Part shown: one piece after another, positions 44,529-53,119 of the stretch
Layout of the letters: the number at the start of each line of letters is the position of its first letter
How positions within the stretch are numbered: position 1 is the stretch's first letter
Source: Clostridium sp. HBUAS56010
GTDB taxonomy: Bacteria; Bacillota; Clostridia; Lachnospirales; Lachnospiraceae
Length of the DNA: 64,000 bases
Direction: 5' to 3'
NCBI RefSeq assembly: GCF_007115105.1
Contig: NZ_SULJ01000001.1
Location: 558,001-622,000 of the forward strand
Position numbers and translations under genes: made by a program
The notes under the pieces: model-generated
Told to the model about the DNA's origin: nothing
Seen by the model: the letters and a program-made list of their open reading frames with translations, nothing else
The model's database searches: none

Positions 44529-45274
44529 GCCTTCCCCTCCATAACCTGTTTTGCCCGAAGAATTTTTCCTGAATCGGTCCGGTAAATATGATACTCTCCC
44601 ATTCCGGGAATTCCCATATTCACTCCTTCTTTTCTATAACGCATTTTGCTGTCTGTCAGTTCCTTTCCAGACATGTGGAAACTTTGGATTTTAGATGATT
44701 CCATAAGACAGGAGATTGCGTTTGCATCCACTCCGCTTCCTGCCATGATCTCTATATGACCCGCTGCAAGATAAGCCAGTTCTTCTAACAGCTTTTTGCC
44801 TTTTATACAGGTGTCCTGCTGTCCGGAAGTAAGTATGGTATCAATTCCCATGTCCACGGCTTCATGAAGCGCCTCATATGGGTCCCTGCACACATCAAAT
44901 GCCCGATGCAGGGTCATCTTTCCCTTTTCTGCAATCTTCCTGAGTGTTTCAAGGCGTACCCTGTCCAGATTGCCATCCGGGTCCAGAACTCCTACCACAA
45001 TTCCATCTGCCCCAAGGTCTAAAAACATGGCGGCATCTTCACAGATCATCTGAAATTCATAATCCGTATATAGGAAATCACCATACCGGGGGCGCACCAA
45101 TACGTTAATCGGAACCTCACAGACACGGCGTATCTGCTTAAACTGGCTAATTCCAGGAGTTGTTCCCCCAATTACCAGATTTGCACATAGTTCCAGCCGG
45201 TCAGCACCTCCACTTACTGCCTCTTTGGCAGATTCCACGGAATCAACGCAGACCTCCAAGATATAGTCTTTCAT
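44507..45274 (-). CDS. cutC: CutC-family TIM-barrel protein
   Basis: A 255-aa protein of the CutC family, a TIM barrel. Landmarks: LEVCVDSVESAKEAVSGGADRLELCANL, GGTTPG, VLVRPRYGDFLY, ADGIVVGVL, MTLHRAFDVC, ILTSGQ and GSGVDANAI. CutC was linked to copper handling in bacteria, but its reaction remains doubtful. Here it sits between oppF (36 nt) and deoR (overlap), so a role in processing an imported compound is more natural than copper homeostasis. AGGAG precedes the ATG. Confidence 0.92.
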   Translation of the reverse strand: MKDYILEVCVDSVESAKEAVSGGADRLELCANLVIGGTTPGISQFKQIRRVCEVPINVLVRPRYGDFLYTDYEFQMICEDAAMFLDLGADGIVVGVLDPDGNLDRVRLETLRKIAEKGKMTLHRAFDVCRDPYEALHEAVDMGIDTILTSGQQDTCIKGKKLLEELAYLAAGHIEIMAGSGVDANAISCLMESSKIQSFHMSGKELTDSKMRYRKEGVNMGIPGMGEYHIYRTDSGKILRAKQVMEGKACLQKNG

Positions 45275-45310
45275 TATTTTCTCCTAAATATATATTTTCA
45301 TCGCCTGGCT

Positions 45311-46279
45311 TTATCCAACTTTATGACATGCAGCATAATGCCCTGGCTTTATTTCTTTCCATTCCGGTAATGAGTGACGGCAGATTTCTTTTGCATAAGG
45401 ACAGCGGGAAGCAAACCGGCAGCCTCCTTCCAGACTGATAGGGTTTGGAAGACTACCCTCCAGCATAATGCGGGTGCGCCCTTTTTCCTCATCCGGATCC
45501 GGGATAGGAATTGCAGAAAGAAGAGCCTGGGTATAGGGGTGAAGGGGATCTTCAAACAGTTCTTCACTTTCTGCAAGCTCTACAAGCCCTCCCAGATACA
45601 TAACACCAATACGGTCACTGATATGCTTCACCATGGAAAGATCATGAGCAATAAAGAGGTAAGTCAGTCCTCTCTTTTCCTGTAATTCCTTTAAAAGATT
45701 AATAACCTGAGCCTGAATGGAAACATCAAGAGCTGAAATCGGTTCATCACAAATAATAAATTCCGGATCAACAGCCAACGCCCTTGCAATCCCGACTCTC
45801 TGTCTCTGCCCCCCCGAAAACTCATGAGGAAACCGGTTTGCATGTTCTTTAGAAAGGCCTACTGTCTTTAATAATTCCAGCACCTTTTCTTCCCGCTCTT
45901 TTCCGGAATAAAGTCCATGGGCATCCATTCCTTCTGCTATAATATCCATTACTTTCATTCGGGGATTTAAAGACGCATAAGGGTCCTGGAAAATCATCTG
46001 CATCTTTCTGGAAAATTGACGCCTTTTCTCATGGGATAAGGCAGAATCTATGACCTGACCATCATACAGCACATGACCGGTGGTGGGTTCATAAAGCCTG
46101 ATAACGGTTCTTCCAAACGTGGATTTTCCACAGCCGCTTTCCCCAACCAAACCAAACGTTTCTCCCCTTAAAACTTCTAAAGAAACATCATCCACTGCTT
46201 TTAATGTCTGATTTTTTCCTATTTCAAAATATTTTTTTAAATGTTTTACTTCTAGTAACGCTTTCTTTTCTGTCGACAT
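45311..46279 (-). CDS. oppF: Oligopeptide ABC transporter ATPase OppF
   Basis: A 322-aa ATP-binding subunit. Walker [10 protein letters not shown], signature FSGGQRQR, Walker [13 protein letters not shown] and the switch His in FIAHDLSM are present. The C-terminal oligopeptide/dipeptide extension with Cys residues ([23 protein letters not shown]) is seen. It pairs with OppD to power peptide uptake. 11 nt separate it from oppD. Confidence 0.95.
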   Translation of the reverse strand: MSTEKKALLEVKHLKKYFEIGKNQTLKAVDDVSLEVLRGETFGLVGESGCGKSTFGRTVIRLYEPTTGHVLYDGQVIDSALSHEKRRQFSRKMQMIFQDPYASLNPRMKVMDIIAEGMDAHGLYSGKEREEKVLELLKTVGLSKEHANRFPHEFSGGQRQRVGIARALAVDPEFIICDEPISALDVSIQAQVINLLKELQEKRGLTYLFIAHDLSMVKHISDRIGVMYLGGLVELAESEELFEDPLHPYTQALLSAIPIPDPDEEKGRTRIMLEGSLPNPISLEGGCRFASRCPYAKEICRHSLPEWKEIKPGHYAACHKVG

Positions 46280-46290
46280 TATGATCCCCC

Positions 46291-47280
46291 TTATTCTCTG
46301 AGAGCATCTGCCCGTTTGTCAAGAAGCCAGCACCGGGCACGATGTCCATTTTCCCAAGACGTTTCTTCCGGCACATACTCCTGGCAGACGAGCATGGTGC
46401 TTGCACAGCGGGCAGCAAACGGACAGCCTTTTGGCGGCTCCATCAGATCAGGGGGCGTTCCTGGAATTGCCGTCAGTTCCCTTCCTTTATCCGATGCTTT
46501 TGGTATGGAAGCAAGAAGCCCTTTGGTGTAAGGGTGCTTTGTCCCATAAAACAATTCTCTTACTCCTGCTGTCTCCACCAACTGTCCACCATACATGACC
46601 GCAACCCTGTCAGCAATATTAGCCACTACTCCAAGGTTGTGCGTGATAATGATGATGGAAGTTCTGATCTTCTTCTGTAAATCTCTCAACAGATCCAGAA
46701 TCTGCGCCTGTATGGTCACATCCAAAGCTGTTGTAGGTTCATCGGCAATTAAAATGCGGGGATCGCAGGCCAATGCGATGGCAATCACCACCCTCTGTCT
46801 CATTCCGCCGGAAAGCTGATGGGGATACTGATTGAATCTCGCTTCCGGATTGGAAATTCCAACCAGAGAAATAAGCTCCACTGCCCGCTCCTTCTTTTTT
46901 TCATTGCTCATATCTTTCCGATGTTCTTTTAATACCTCCATGATCTGTTTGCCTACTGTCATCGTTGGATTTAAAGAAGTCATAGGGTCCTGAAAAATCA
47001 TGGATATGTCGGAACCACGAACTTTTCTCATCTGACTTTCTTTTATTTTCGCCAGATCTGTTCCCTGAAACAAAATAGAACCTTCTGATATTTTACCATT
47101 TTTTGGAAGAAGTCCCATAATGCTTTTTACCGTAATGGATTTTCCAGATCCCGATTCTCCTACGATTGCAAGAGTTTCCTGCTCATCAAGATAAAAATCA
47201 ACCCCTCTTACCGCCTGTACCACGCCATGCTGGGTTTCTATATTCACATGTAACTGATTTACTTCTAACAACCTGCTCAT
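46291..47280 (-). CDS. oppD: Oligopeptide ABC transporter ATPase OppD
   Basis: A 329-aa ATP-binding subunit. Walker A GESGSGKS, signature LSGGMRQR, Walker B LIADEPTTALD and switch His in IITHNLGV are present, with the C-terminal oligopeptide-transporter extension (KGCPFAARCASTMLVCQEYVPEE). It works with OppF and the OppB/OppC channel. 10 nt after oppC. Confidence 0.95.
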   Translation of the reverse strand: MSRLLEVNQLHVNIETQHGVVQAVRGVDFYLDEQETLAIVGESGSGKSITVKSIMGLLPKNGKISEGSILFQGTDLAKIKESQMRKVRGSDISMIFQDPMTSLNPTMTVGKQIMEVLKEHRKDMSNEKKKERAVELISLVGISNPEARFNQYPHQLSGGMRQRVVIAIALACDPRILIADEPTTALDVTIQAQILDLLRDLQKKIRTSIIIITHNLGVVANIADRVAVMYGGQLVETAGVRELFYGTKHPYTKGLLASIPKASDKGRELTAIPGTPPDLMEPPKGCPFAARCASTMLVCQEYVPEETSWENGHRARCWLLDKRADALRE

Positions 47281-47290
47281 TCTGTTTCAC

Positions 47291-48196
47291 CTACTTTCTC
47301 ATTCTTGGGTCCAGTGCATCACGCAGTCCATCTCCGAGAATACTGAAACAAACCATGATAAGAACAATCACAACCGCAGGAAAAATCAACACATGGGGGA
47401 AGTTTTTCAAAACCTGATACCCGTTGTTAATCAAGACTCCCAGGGAAGCTTTTGGTTCCTGCATTCCAATTCCAATAAAGCTTAAAAAAGCTTCCGTAAA
47501 TATGGCAGAAGGAATGGTAAACATGGCATTGATTACAATAACACCAACTGTATTTGGAATCAGATGTTTCCATATAATAGAAGAAGTGCTGGTTCCAAGA
47601 ACACGGGCAGCCAGAACAAACTCCTGATTTTTAAGTTTTAAAATTTCTGCACGGACCAGACGTGCCATGTTGACCCAGCCGGTAATGGAAAGTGCCATGA
47701 TAATTGTCCAGATACCAGCCGGCATGATCATCATTAATAGAATTACTATAATCAGGTTGGGGATTCCTACCAACACCTCTATAATACGCTGCATAACCGC
47801 ATCCACTTTTCCACCGGACAGAGCAGAAACAGCTCCATACGTAACTCCAACTGTCAAATCAAGTACAGCAGCAATCAACGCAATCAACAGAGAGATTCTT
47901 GTTCCCATCCAGATCCTAACCCAAAGATCCCTGCCAAACTGATCCGTTCCAAATAGATGAGCCAGGGATGGTGTCTGATAAATAATGTCGTAATTGGTTT
48001 CTTTAAAAGAATATTTTGAAAATTCAGGTGCAAAAATAGCAAGAACACCAATTGCAATCAGAGTAAACAAAGAGACAACTGCCGCTTTATTTTTCTTAAG
48101 ACGAAGCCAGCCATCCTGAAACGCCGTAAGATTTGGTCTTGCAATGTGTTCTTTTTCAGATTCTTCCACCTGAACCTTTACAAATAAATCATCCAT
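47291..48196 (-). CDS. oppC: Oligopeptide ABC transporter permease OppC
   Basis: A 301-aa permease with an N-terminal OppC-type segment, about six membrane helices, and the inner-membrane-component EAA loop (ARVLGTSTSSIIWKHLIPN). Start: ATG at 48196, 7 nt after AAGGAGG; the ATG two codons upstream is too close. It begins 2 nt after the oppB stop. Confidence 0.95.
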   Translation of the reverse strand: MDDLFVKVQVEESEKEHIARPNLTAFQDGWLRLKKNKAAVVSLFTLIAIGVLAIFAPEFSKYSFKETNYDIIYQTPSLAHLFGTDQFGRDLWVRIWMGTRISLLIALIAAVLDLTVGVTYGAVSALSGGKVDAVMQRIIEVLVGIPNLIIVILLMMIMPAGIWTIIMALSITGWVNMARLVRAEILKLKNQEFVLAARVLGTSTSSIIWKHLIPNTVGVIVINAMFTIPSAIFTEAFLSFIGIGMQEPKASLGVLINNGYQVLKNFPHVLIFPAVVIVLIMVCFSILGDGLRDALDPRMRK

Positions 48197-48198
48197 GA

Positions 48199-49137
48199 TC
48201 ATCCCTCCTTACTTGCTGCCAGACGTATCCTGGGATCAATCAGGGAATACGCAATATCTACGATCATTACCACCAATATGTAAAATGCACTATAAAAAAT
48301 AGTGATTCCCATAATGGTTGAATAGTCATTGGATTTGATGCTGTCTACAAACAGGCTTCCAATTCCAGGAATGGTGTAGATGTTCTCCACTGCCAGAGAA
48401 CCGGTAAGCAGATTTACAACAATGGGACCAAGAATTGTCACGACTGGAATGATGGAGTTTCTTACGGCATGGCGCATCAGAACCTTCAAAGGACTAAGCC
48501 CTTTTGCTTTTGCTGTAACAATATAGTCCTGTTCCAGAACCTCTAACATCTCTGTCCTGATAAATCTTGCCACCATAGCTGTTGCAGAAAAAGACAGGGC
48601 AATGGAAGGAAGAACCGAGCATTTCCATTCTGTCCAGAACCCCACAGGCAAAATCCCCCACTTCAATGCTATATAATACTGCAAAAGTGCTGCAGCAACA
48701 AAGTTTGGGACCGAAACCCCTAAAACTGCCACAATCATGGTTACATAATCAATTCCGCTATTATGTCTCCATGCAGCGATAATTCCTAAGGTTAATCCCA
48801 CACCCAGACCAATTAACACCGCCTGAACACCAATCAGGGCTGAAGGACCGATTCTTCCGCCTATGACAGTTAATACTTTCTGACCTGAATAGGTAAAGGA
48901 TGTACCAAAATCTCCATGAAGGATATTCTTCATATATTTTACATACTGACGGGGCAGAGATTCATTTAATCCATACTGTTCCAATATGGCCTGCTGCTGT
49001 ACTTCTGACATTAAGTTAAACCGTTCCGCATCAAAAGGAGAACCTGGTAACTTTTTCATCAGAAAAAAAGTGGCAGTGACAATGACCCAAAGTGTAACCA
49101 CCAGATATCCAAACCGTTTTAAGATATATTTTATCAT
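48199..49137 (-). CDS. oppB: Oligopeptide ABC transporter permease OppB
   Basis: A 312-aa permease with the typical OppB N-terminus (MIKYILKRFGYLVVTLWVIVTATFFLMKKLPGSPF, read as one TM plus loop), about six membrane helices and the EAA loop TAKAKGLSPLKVLMRHAVRN. It forms the channel with OppC. A terminator hairpin separates it from oppA. Confidence 0.95.
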   Translation of the reverse strand: MIKYILKRFGYLVVTLWVIVTATFFLMKKLPGSPFDAERFNLMSEVQQQAILEQYGLNESLPRQYVKYMKNILHGDFGTSFTYSGQKVLTVIGGRIGPSALIGVQAVLIGLGVGLTLGIIAAWRHNSGIDYVTMIVAVLGVSVPNFVAAALLQYYIALKWGILPVGFWTEWKCSVLPSIALSFSATAMVARFIRTEMLEVLEQDYIVTAKAKGLSPLKVLMRHAVRNSIIPVVTILGPIVVNLLTGSLAVENIYTIPGIGSLFVDSIKSNDYSTIMGITIFYSAFYILVVMIVDIAYSLIDPRIRLAASKEG

Positions 49138-49177
49138 GCTGCAGCCTCCTTTGCATTGATATTGTCATAAGTTCTTT

Positions 49178-49219
49178 GAAAAGAGCCATCCTTTTTCTTA
49201 TATAAAGAGAAGGATGGCT
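49178..49219 (-). terminator. Intercistronic hairpin between oppA and oppB
   Basis: On the minus strand AGCCATCCTT pairs with AAGGATGGCT around a 16-nt AT-rich centre, followed by CTTTTC. A weak terminator here would give more oppA than oppBCDF mRNA, or the hairpin may protect the oppA 3' end. Confidence 0.65.
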
Positions 49220-49233
49220 GATCTCACGCTGAC

Positions 49234-50883
49234 TTACTCAAAATAAGCGTATTTAAATTCTACTTCCGGACCAAATGGGTGATTAATTAATCCTTTTACA
49301 TTGGACTTTGTAAGAGTTGCAGAGCCTCTGTGGAACAGCGGAGCAACAACCACTTCATCTTTTACCAGAATCTTCTCTGCCTCAAGAAGCATATCAAGAC
49401 GCTTTGCGTCATCAGTTTCTGTTCTTGCACCGTTTATCAGTTCATTATATTTCTCATTCGTATAAGAACCACGGTATGGTGTTCCATTCGTCCATAAATC
49501 CAGATAGGTCATCGCATCATCATAATCAGCACCCCATGCAGTTGAGGCGAACATATAATTACCGCTGTCCATTAATTCATTTCTTGCCTGAACCGTCTTC
49601 GTGTCAATTACAATATCAATTCCCAGATTCTTATTCAGTTCGCTTTGAATGTAGGTAGCAATTGCCTTGGTTACGGAATCATCCCGGACTAACAGAGTAA
49701 GGGTTGGTGTTTCTCCCAGCTCCTTTACGCCGTCTTCCCAGTATTTCTTTGCCTGTTCTTTATCAAAAGGACTTATATTTCCATTTAATTCACGGAACGT
49801 TTTGGAATCATTTCCATACATTCCTTCTGCAATTAATCCAGCACTTGGAGAAGATCCATCAGCCAGAATTGCTTTCGCAAGAGTATCTCTGTCAATTGCC
49901 ATGGATACGGCACGGCGGATATTTTCATTTGCCATTACAGGATTCGTGAGGGAAAACTGAAGGTATTCTGTTCTGAATTCACTTTCTGAGTGGAACTCGG
50001 GATCATTTTCATAAGCAGCTACATTAGAAGAATCAAGCTTTACCTGGCTTAATTCATTGGCAAGGTATGCGTTTAATGCAGCGGCTCCATCTTTCATAAC
50101 ACGAACCTGGGCATTGTCAACTTTTACTTCTGCCGCATCCCAGTATTTCTCGTTCTTCTTCAATGTCGCACCAACTGCCGGATCATAGCTGGTGATGGTA
50201 TAAGGACCGCAATAGATCATATTGTCTGCCGACAGACCATACTGATCTCCTTTTTCTGTTACATAAGCCTCATTAAGAGGAAAGAACTGACAAAGCGTTG
50301 TCAAACGGGGAAAATATGGAGTCGGCGCTTTTAACGTCACCTGCAACGTCTTTTCATCCAGAGCTTTTATCCCTACTTCTTCTCCTTTTACAGTTCCTTC
50401 GTTGTATTCAGCACCATTTACAATATAGTCTGTCATAATAAAACTATATCCATTGGTTGCTTCGGTGCTCATCTGTTTTAACCAGGAAAAGACAAAATCT
50501 TCTGCTGTCAGAGGAGTTTCGTTACTCCATACAAGCCCGTCCCTTAAATGAAATGTATAAGTAAGTTTATCATCGGAAACATCATAACTTTCTGCAAGTG
50601 CCGGCTGTGCCTCGCTCTTCTCATCCAGACGGAGCAGACCTTCAAAAGCATTGTTATTGACCATAGCAGACTGGCTGTCAGAAGCCGCCCACTGTACCAG
50701 GGTTTTAATCTCCGCATTTGCATACACGCTGAGTACCTGGCTGCCAGATTGAGTGGTATCCTCTTTTTCGGAAGCAGATTCACTGGCCGCAGTACTTTCT
50801 TTGGAACCGGTAAACCCACAACCGGTCAACATACTGATGGCGAGACATGCCACTGAGCCTAATGCCAAAACTCTTTTTTTCAT
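49234..50883 (-). CDS. oppA: Oligopeptide-binding lipoprotein OppA
   Basis: A 549-aa solute-binding protein of family 5. The signal peptide ends in a lipobox (MLTGC, Cys22), so it is anchored on the outer face of the membrane. A Ser/Glu-rich linker (about 25-50) precedes the binding domain, which shows the family hallmarks YDVSDDKLTYTFHLRDGLVWSNETPLTAEDFVFSW and RRAVSMAIDRDTLAKAIL. It delivers peptides to OppBCDF. AGGAG lies before the ATG, and a strong promoter stands 77 nt upstream. Confidence 0.95.
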   Translation of the reverse strand: MKKRVLALGSVACLAISMLTGCGFTGSKESTAASESASEKEDTTQSGSQVLSVYANAEIKTLVQWAASDSQSAMVNNNAFEGLLRLDEKSEAQPALAESYDVSDDKLTYTFHLRDGLVWSNETPLTAEDFVFSWLKQMSTEATNGYSFIMTDYIVNGAEYNEGTVKGEEVGIKALDEKTLQVTLKAPTPYFPRLTTLCQFFPLNEAYVTEKGDQYGLSADNMIYCGPYTITSYDPAVGATLKKNEKYWDAAEVKVDNAQVRVMKDGAAALNAYLANELSQVKLDSSNVAAYENDPEFHSESEFRTEYLQFSLTNPVMANENIRRAVSMAIDRDTLAKAILADGSSPSAGLIAEGMYGNDSKTFRELNGNISPFDKEQAKKYWEDGVKELGETPTLTLLVRDDSVTKAIATYIQSELNKNLGIDIVIDTKTVQARNELMDSGNYMFASTAWGADYDDAMTYLDLWTNGTPYRGSYTNEKYNELINGARTETDDAKRLDMLLEAEKILVKDEVVVAPLFHRGSATLTKSNVKGLINHPFGPEVEFKYAYFE

Positions 50884-50912
50884 CTTTCCTCTCCTTTATA
50901 CAATTGTTTTCT

Positions 50913-51016
50913 CTTGTTTCGTCTTAATTTACAGGCATTTTACCTATCAAATTATTAGAATTATACATAAGTTCTATTTTTAAGTCAATATTTTTTTATT
51001 ATTTTATCTTGTTTCG
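50913..51016 (-). promoter_or_regulatory. oppA promoter flanked by 9-bp repeats
   Basis: On the minus strand -35 TTGACT (50988-50983), 17-nt spacer and -10 TATAAT (50965-50960) form a strong promoter. The 9-mer CGAAACAAG occurs on both sides (51016-51008 and 50921-50913), and GAATTG-AAA-CAATTC (inverted repeat) overlaps the upstream copy. A repressor binding both sides could block the promoter; the DeoR protein in the operon is one candidate. Confidence 0.7.
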
Positions 51017-51118
51017 AATTGTTTCAATTCGTCATCTGTAAATTTCGTATTTTTTTCCTGGTTTATTTAAGAATCTTTTGTAAAAACCTTACTTTCTTCT
51101 GTCTCCCAGCCGCAAAGC

Positions 51119-51166
51119 AAAAAAAACACCCCATCTGCAACGCCTTTGTCACAGACAGGGTATTTA
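51119..51166 (-). terminator. Intrinsic terminator after the first subtilase-like gene
   Basis: On the minus strand AAATACCCTGTCTG pairs with CAGATGGGGTGTTT (14 pairs) and runs into a T tract. The rest of the 390-nt gap up to oppA holds only the oppA promoter. Confidence 0.8.
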
Positions 51167-51275
51167 AAAAGGGGAGGATAAGTATTCACTCATCTTTGGT
51201 ATAATCTTATTATGACCCATTCTGGGAATATTATTCAAAAAAATTTTTTTTATGGTATGTCCCTTTTTTTCTATT

Positions 51276-52949
51276 TCAAATATTAGTCAATCGTTCAAAT
51301 AAAGTATTGATCTGGATCTGTCCAAACCCCCATACGTTATTAGGATAGGTAAAAGAAGGATTTCTCTGCGCCCCTCTGATAATCAGGCGGTTTACATCAT
51401 TTCCGGTTATATTCATATAATTTCCTCTCGGCACCGCCCATTCAAAAACCATTGCAACAATTCCCGCTGCTTGAGCCGCTGCGCACCCAGTTCCTGTTAT
51501 GGTACCGTAGCGGTTTCCCGGTACTGCACATGCCAGTTGAAATCCTGGGGCAGAAATATCCGGCTTAATTAAACCAGTTCTGGTGTAACCCCTGCCTGAT
51601 TCCGGCAGAATGCTGTCATTAAACTGATTATAAGCAGATACTGTCAGCGGATAGGTTGCATTACCGGGAGAGGTAATCGTCGTATCCGGATCCGGATTCA
51701 GAAAAAAAGTATTATCTGAAATCAGATCTCCGGAAGGAAGCCAGGCATGAAAGGAAAAAGCCTCATTATCCAGATTTGCCACACGGAGGGACCAGATACC
51801 AGGAAGAGGATTCTGAAAGCGCATTAGTATTAACTGGTCCCCGGTCTCCTCTTCAAATATATAATTATTAACCCATACCCCACTTTCATTGAAAGAAAAT
51901 GTGAATTCCCTGCATTCTCCAAGAGATGGCAGAACAATTCCTGTAGACTCCTGATTCGGTGCAATAATCTCAACGGACAGCCTGGCAGGAGCAAAGGGCC
52001 AGAGCTCAATGGAAAATACAGTATCATTTTCTCCCACACTTAATTCAAAGGTATCCACATAAGGCTCTGTCACTGTATTCCTAAAATAATGTCTGTTTTT
52101 ATTCGCCTCATTTCCTGTCGCAATAATTATCCCTGTATGGGGCTGCTGTGCCAGCAGATTTGTATAATAGCTGGTTGCTCCCCTTCCGTCATGGCTTGAC
52201 TGACTGGTCCCCATTGCAATACAGATTACCACTGGGCGGTTAAGCCTTAATCCCATGGAAACCACATAATTAATGCCAATGATTAAATCGGATTCCTGAT
52301 AGCATTCCGCGTCTTGGGGAACAAAAAAAATCCGTTTTAAGTTTTCCTTGGCAGGCTTTAATTTCACAATTACCAGATCGGCTTCTGGAACCACACCGCT
52401 AAACGACTGTTCCAGGTTCGGTTTTCCGGCAATCACACTTGCGATTCCAGTTCCATGACCATTGGTATCAACAGAAGGCACAATGGAAAGCGGATTTTCT
52501 GATCGCAATGCCACGTTAATATGTTCTCTGGTATATTCCGTACCATATGTAAACCCTTCAGGAGGAGGTCCTGTCTGTATGGTCTGATCCCACAAAGACA
52601 AAATTCTTGTAGTACCATCATTATATAAAAATGCCTGATGCTGATAATCAATTCCAGTATCAATCACTGCCACAAGAATGCCTCTTCCAAATAGGGCAAG
52701 ATACGGATTCCTCTGAACAGTTCCGATTCCGGATTTTTCAAGGCTGATGGCTGAATTCAGGGTGAGAACGGAAGGAAAAGAATTATAGGGATAAGTTCCC
52801 AGATCACACGGCGCCCCAGGAACACTGGAAATATGAGCAAGGGAATGCCTCAGATTCATGTTTGTAATGTTGTCTCCTGTATCATAATTTGGAATCAGCA
52901 CATTGCTGATTATCAAATCATAATAGTTTTCATCTACTATTTTCTCCAC
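51276..52949 (-). CDS. Subtilisin-like (Csp-like) protein with catalytic Ser replaced by Gly
   Basis: A 557-aa S8-family protein close in plan to clostridial Csp proteases (GRGILVAVIDTGIDYQHQAF, ILSLWDQTIQTGPPPEGF). Asp97, His165 (NGHGTGIAS) and the oxyanion Asn280 (IATGNEANKN) are intact, but the usual GTS is GTG: Gly488 replaces the nucleophile Ser (codon GGG). It is therefore likely a pseudoprotease. A large jelly-roll-like insert (about 300-420) is present as in Csp proteins. There is no signal peptide. Start: GTG at 52949, 7 nt after GGGAGG, which aligns with the start of its paralogue; the ATG at 52964 is inside that site. It is divergent from the second copy. Confidence 0.88.
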   Translation of the reverse strand: MEKIVDENYYDLIISNVLIPNYDTGDNITNMNLRHSLAHISSVPGAPCDLGTYPYNSFPSVLTLNSAISLEKSGIGTVQRNPYLALFGRGILVAVIDTGIDYQHQAFLYNDGTTRILSLWDQTIQTGPPPEGFTYGTEYTREHINVALRSENPLSIVPSVDTNGHGTGIASVIAGKPNLEQSFSGVVPEADLVIVKLKPAKENLKRIFFVPQDAECYQESDLIIGINYVVSMGLRLNRPVVICIAMGTSQSSHDGRGATSYYTNLLAQQPHTGIIIATGNEANKNRHYFRNTVTEPYVDTFELSVGENDTVFSIELWPFAPARLSVEIIAPNQESTGIVLPSLGECREFTFSFNESGVWVNNYIFEEETGDQLILMRFQNPLPGIWSLRVANLDNEAFSFHAWLPSGDLISDNTFFLNPDPDTTITSPGNATYPLTVSAYNQFNDSILPESGRGYTRTGLIKPDISAPGFQLACAVPGNRYGTITGTGCAAAQAAGIVAMVFEWAVPRGNYMNITGNDVNRLIIRGAQRNPSFTYPNNVWGFGQIQINTLFERLTNI

Positions 52950-53119
52950 GGCCAGGCCTCCCATCTGCCACTATGGCACATATGGTATATTTTATGCAAC
53001 CGGACTTCTATTATGAGCACAAGAATGATGGCAACTATCATAAAAGGAGATTCATATCAAAGACAGAATCGCATAAAATATATCAAATGTCTATAAGACC
53101 GGAAGTGGGAGGAAGAAAA

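Noticed and set aside
43764-50883. Copper-homeostasis island because of cutC
   Set aside because: No copper ATPase, CopY or metallochaperone is nearby; the neighbours are a peptide transporter and a sugar-type regulator.
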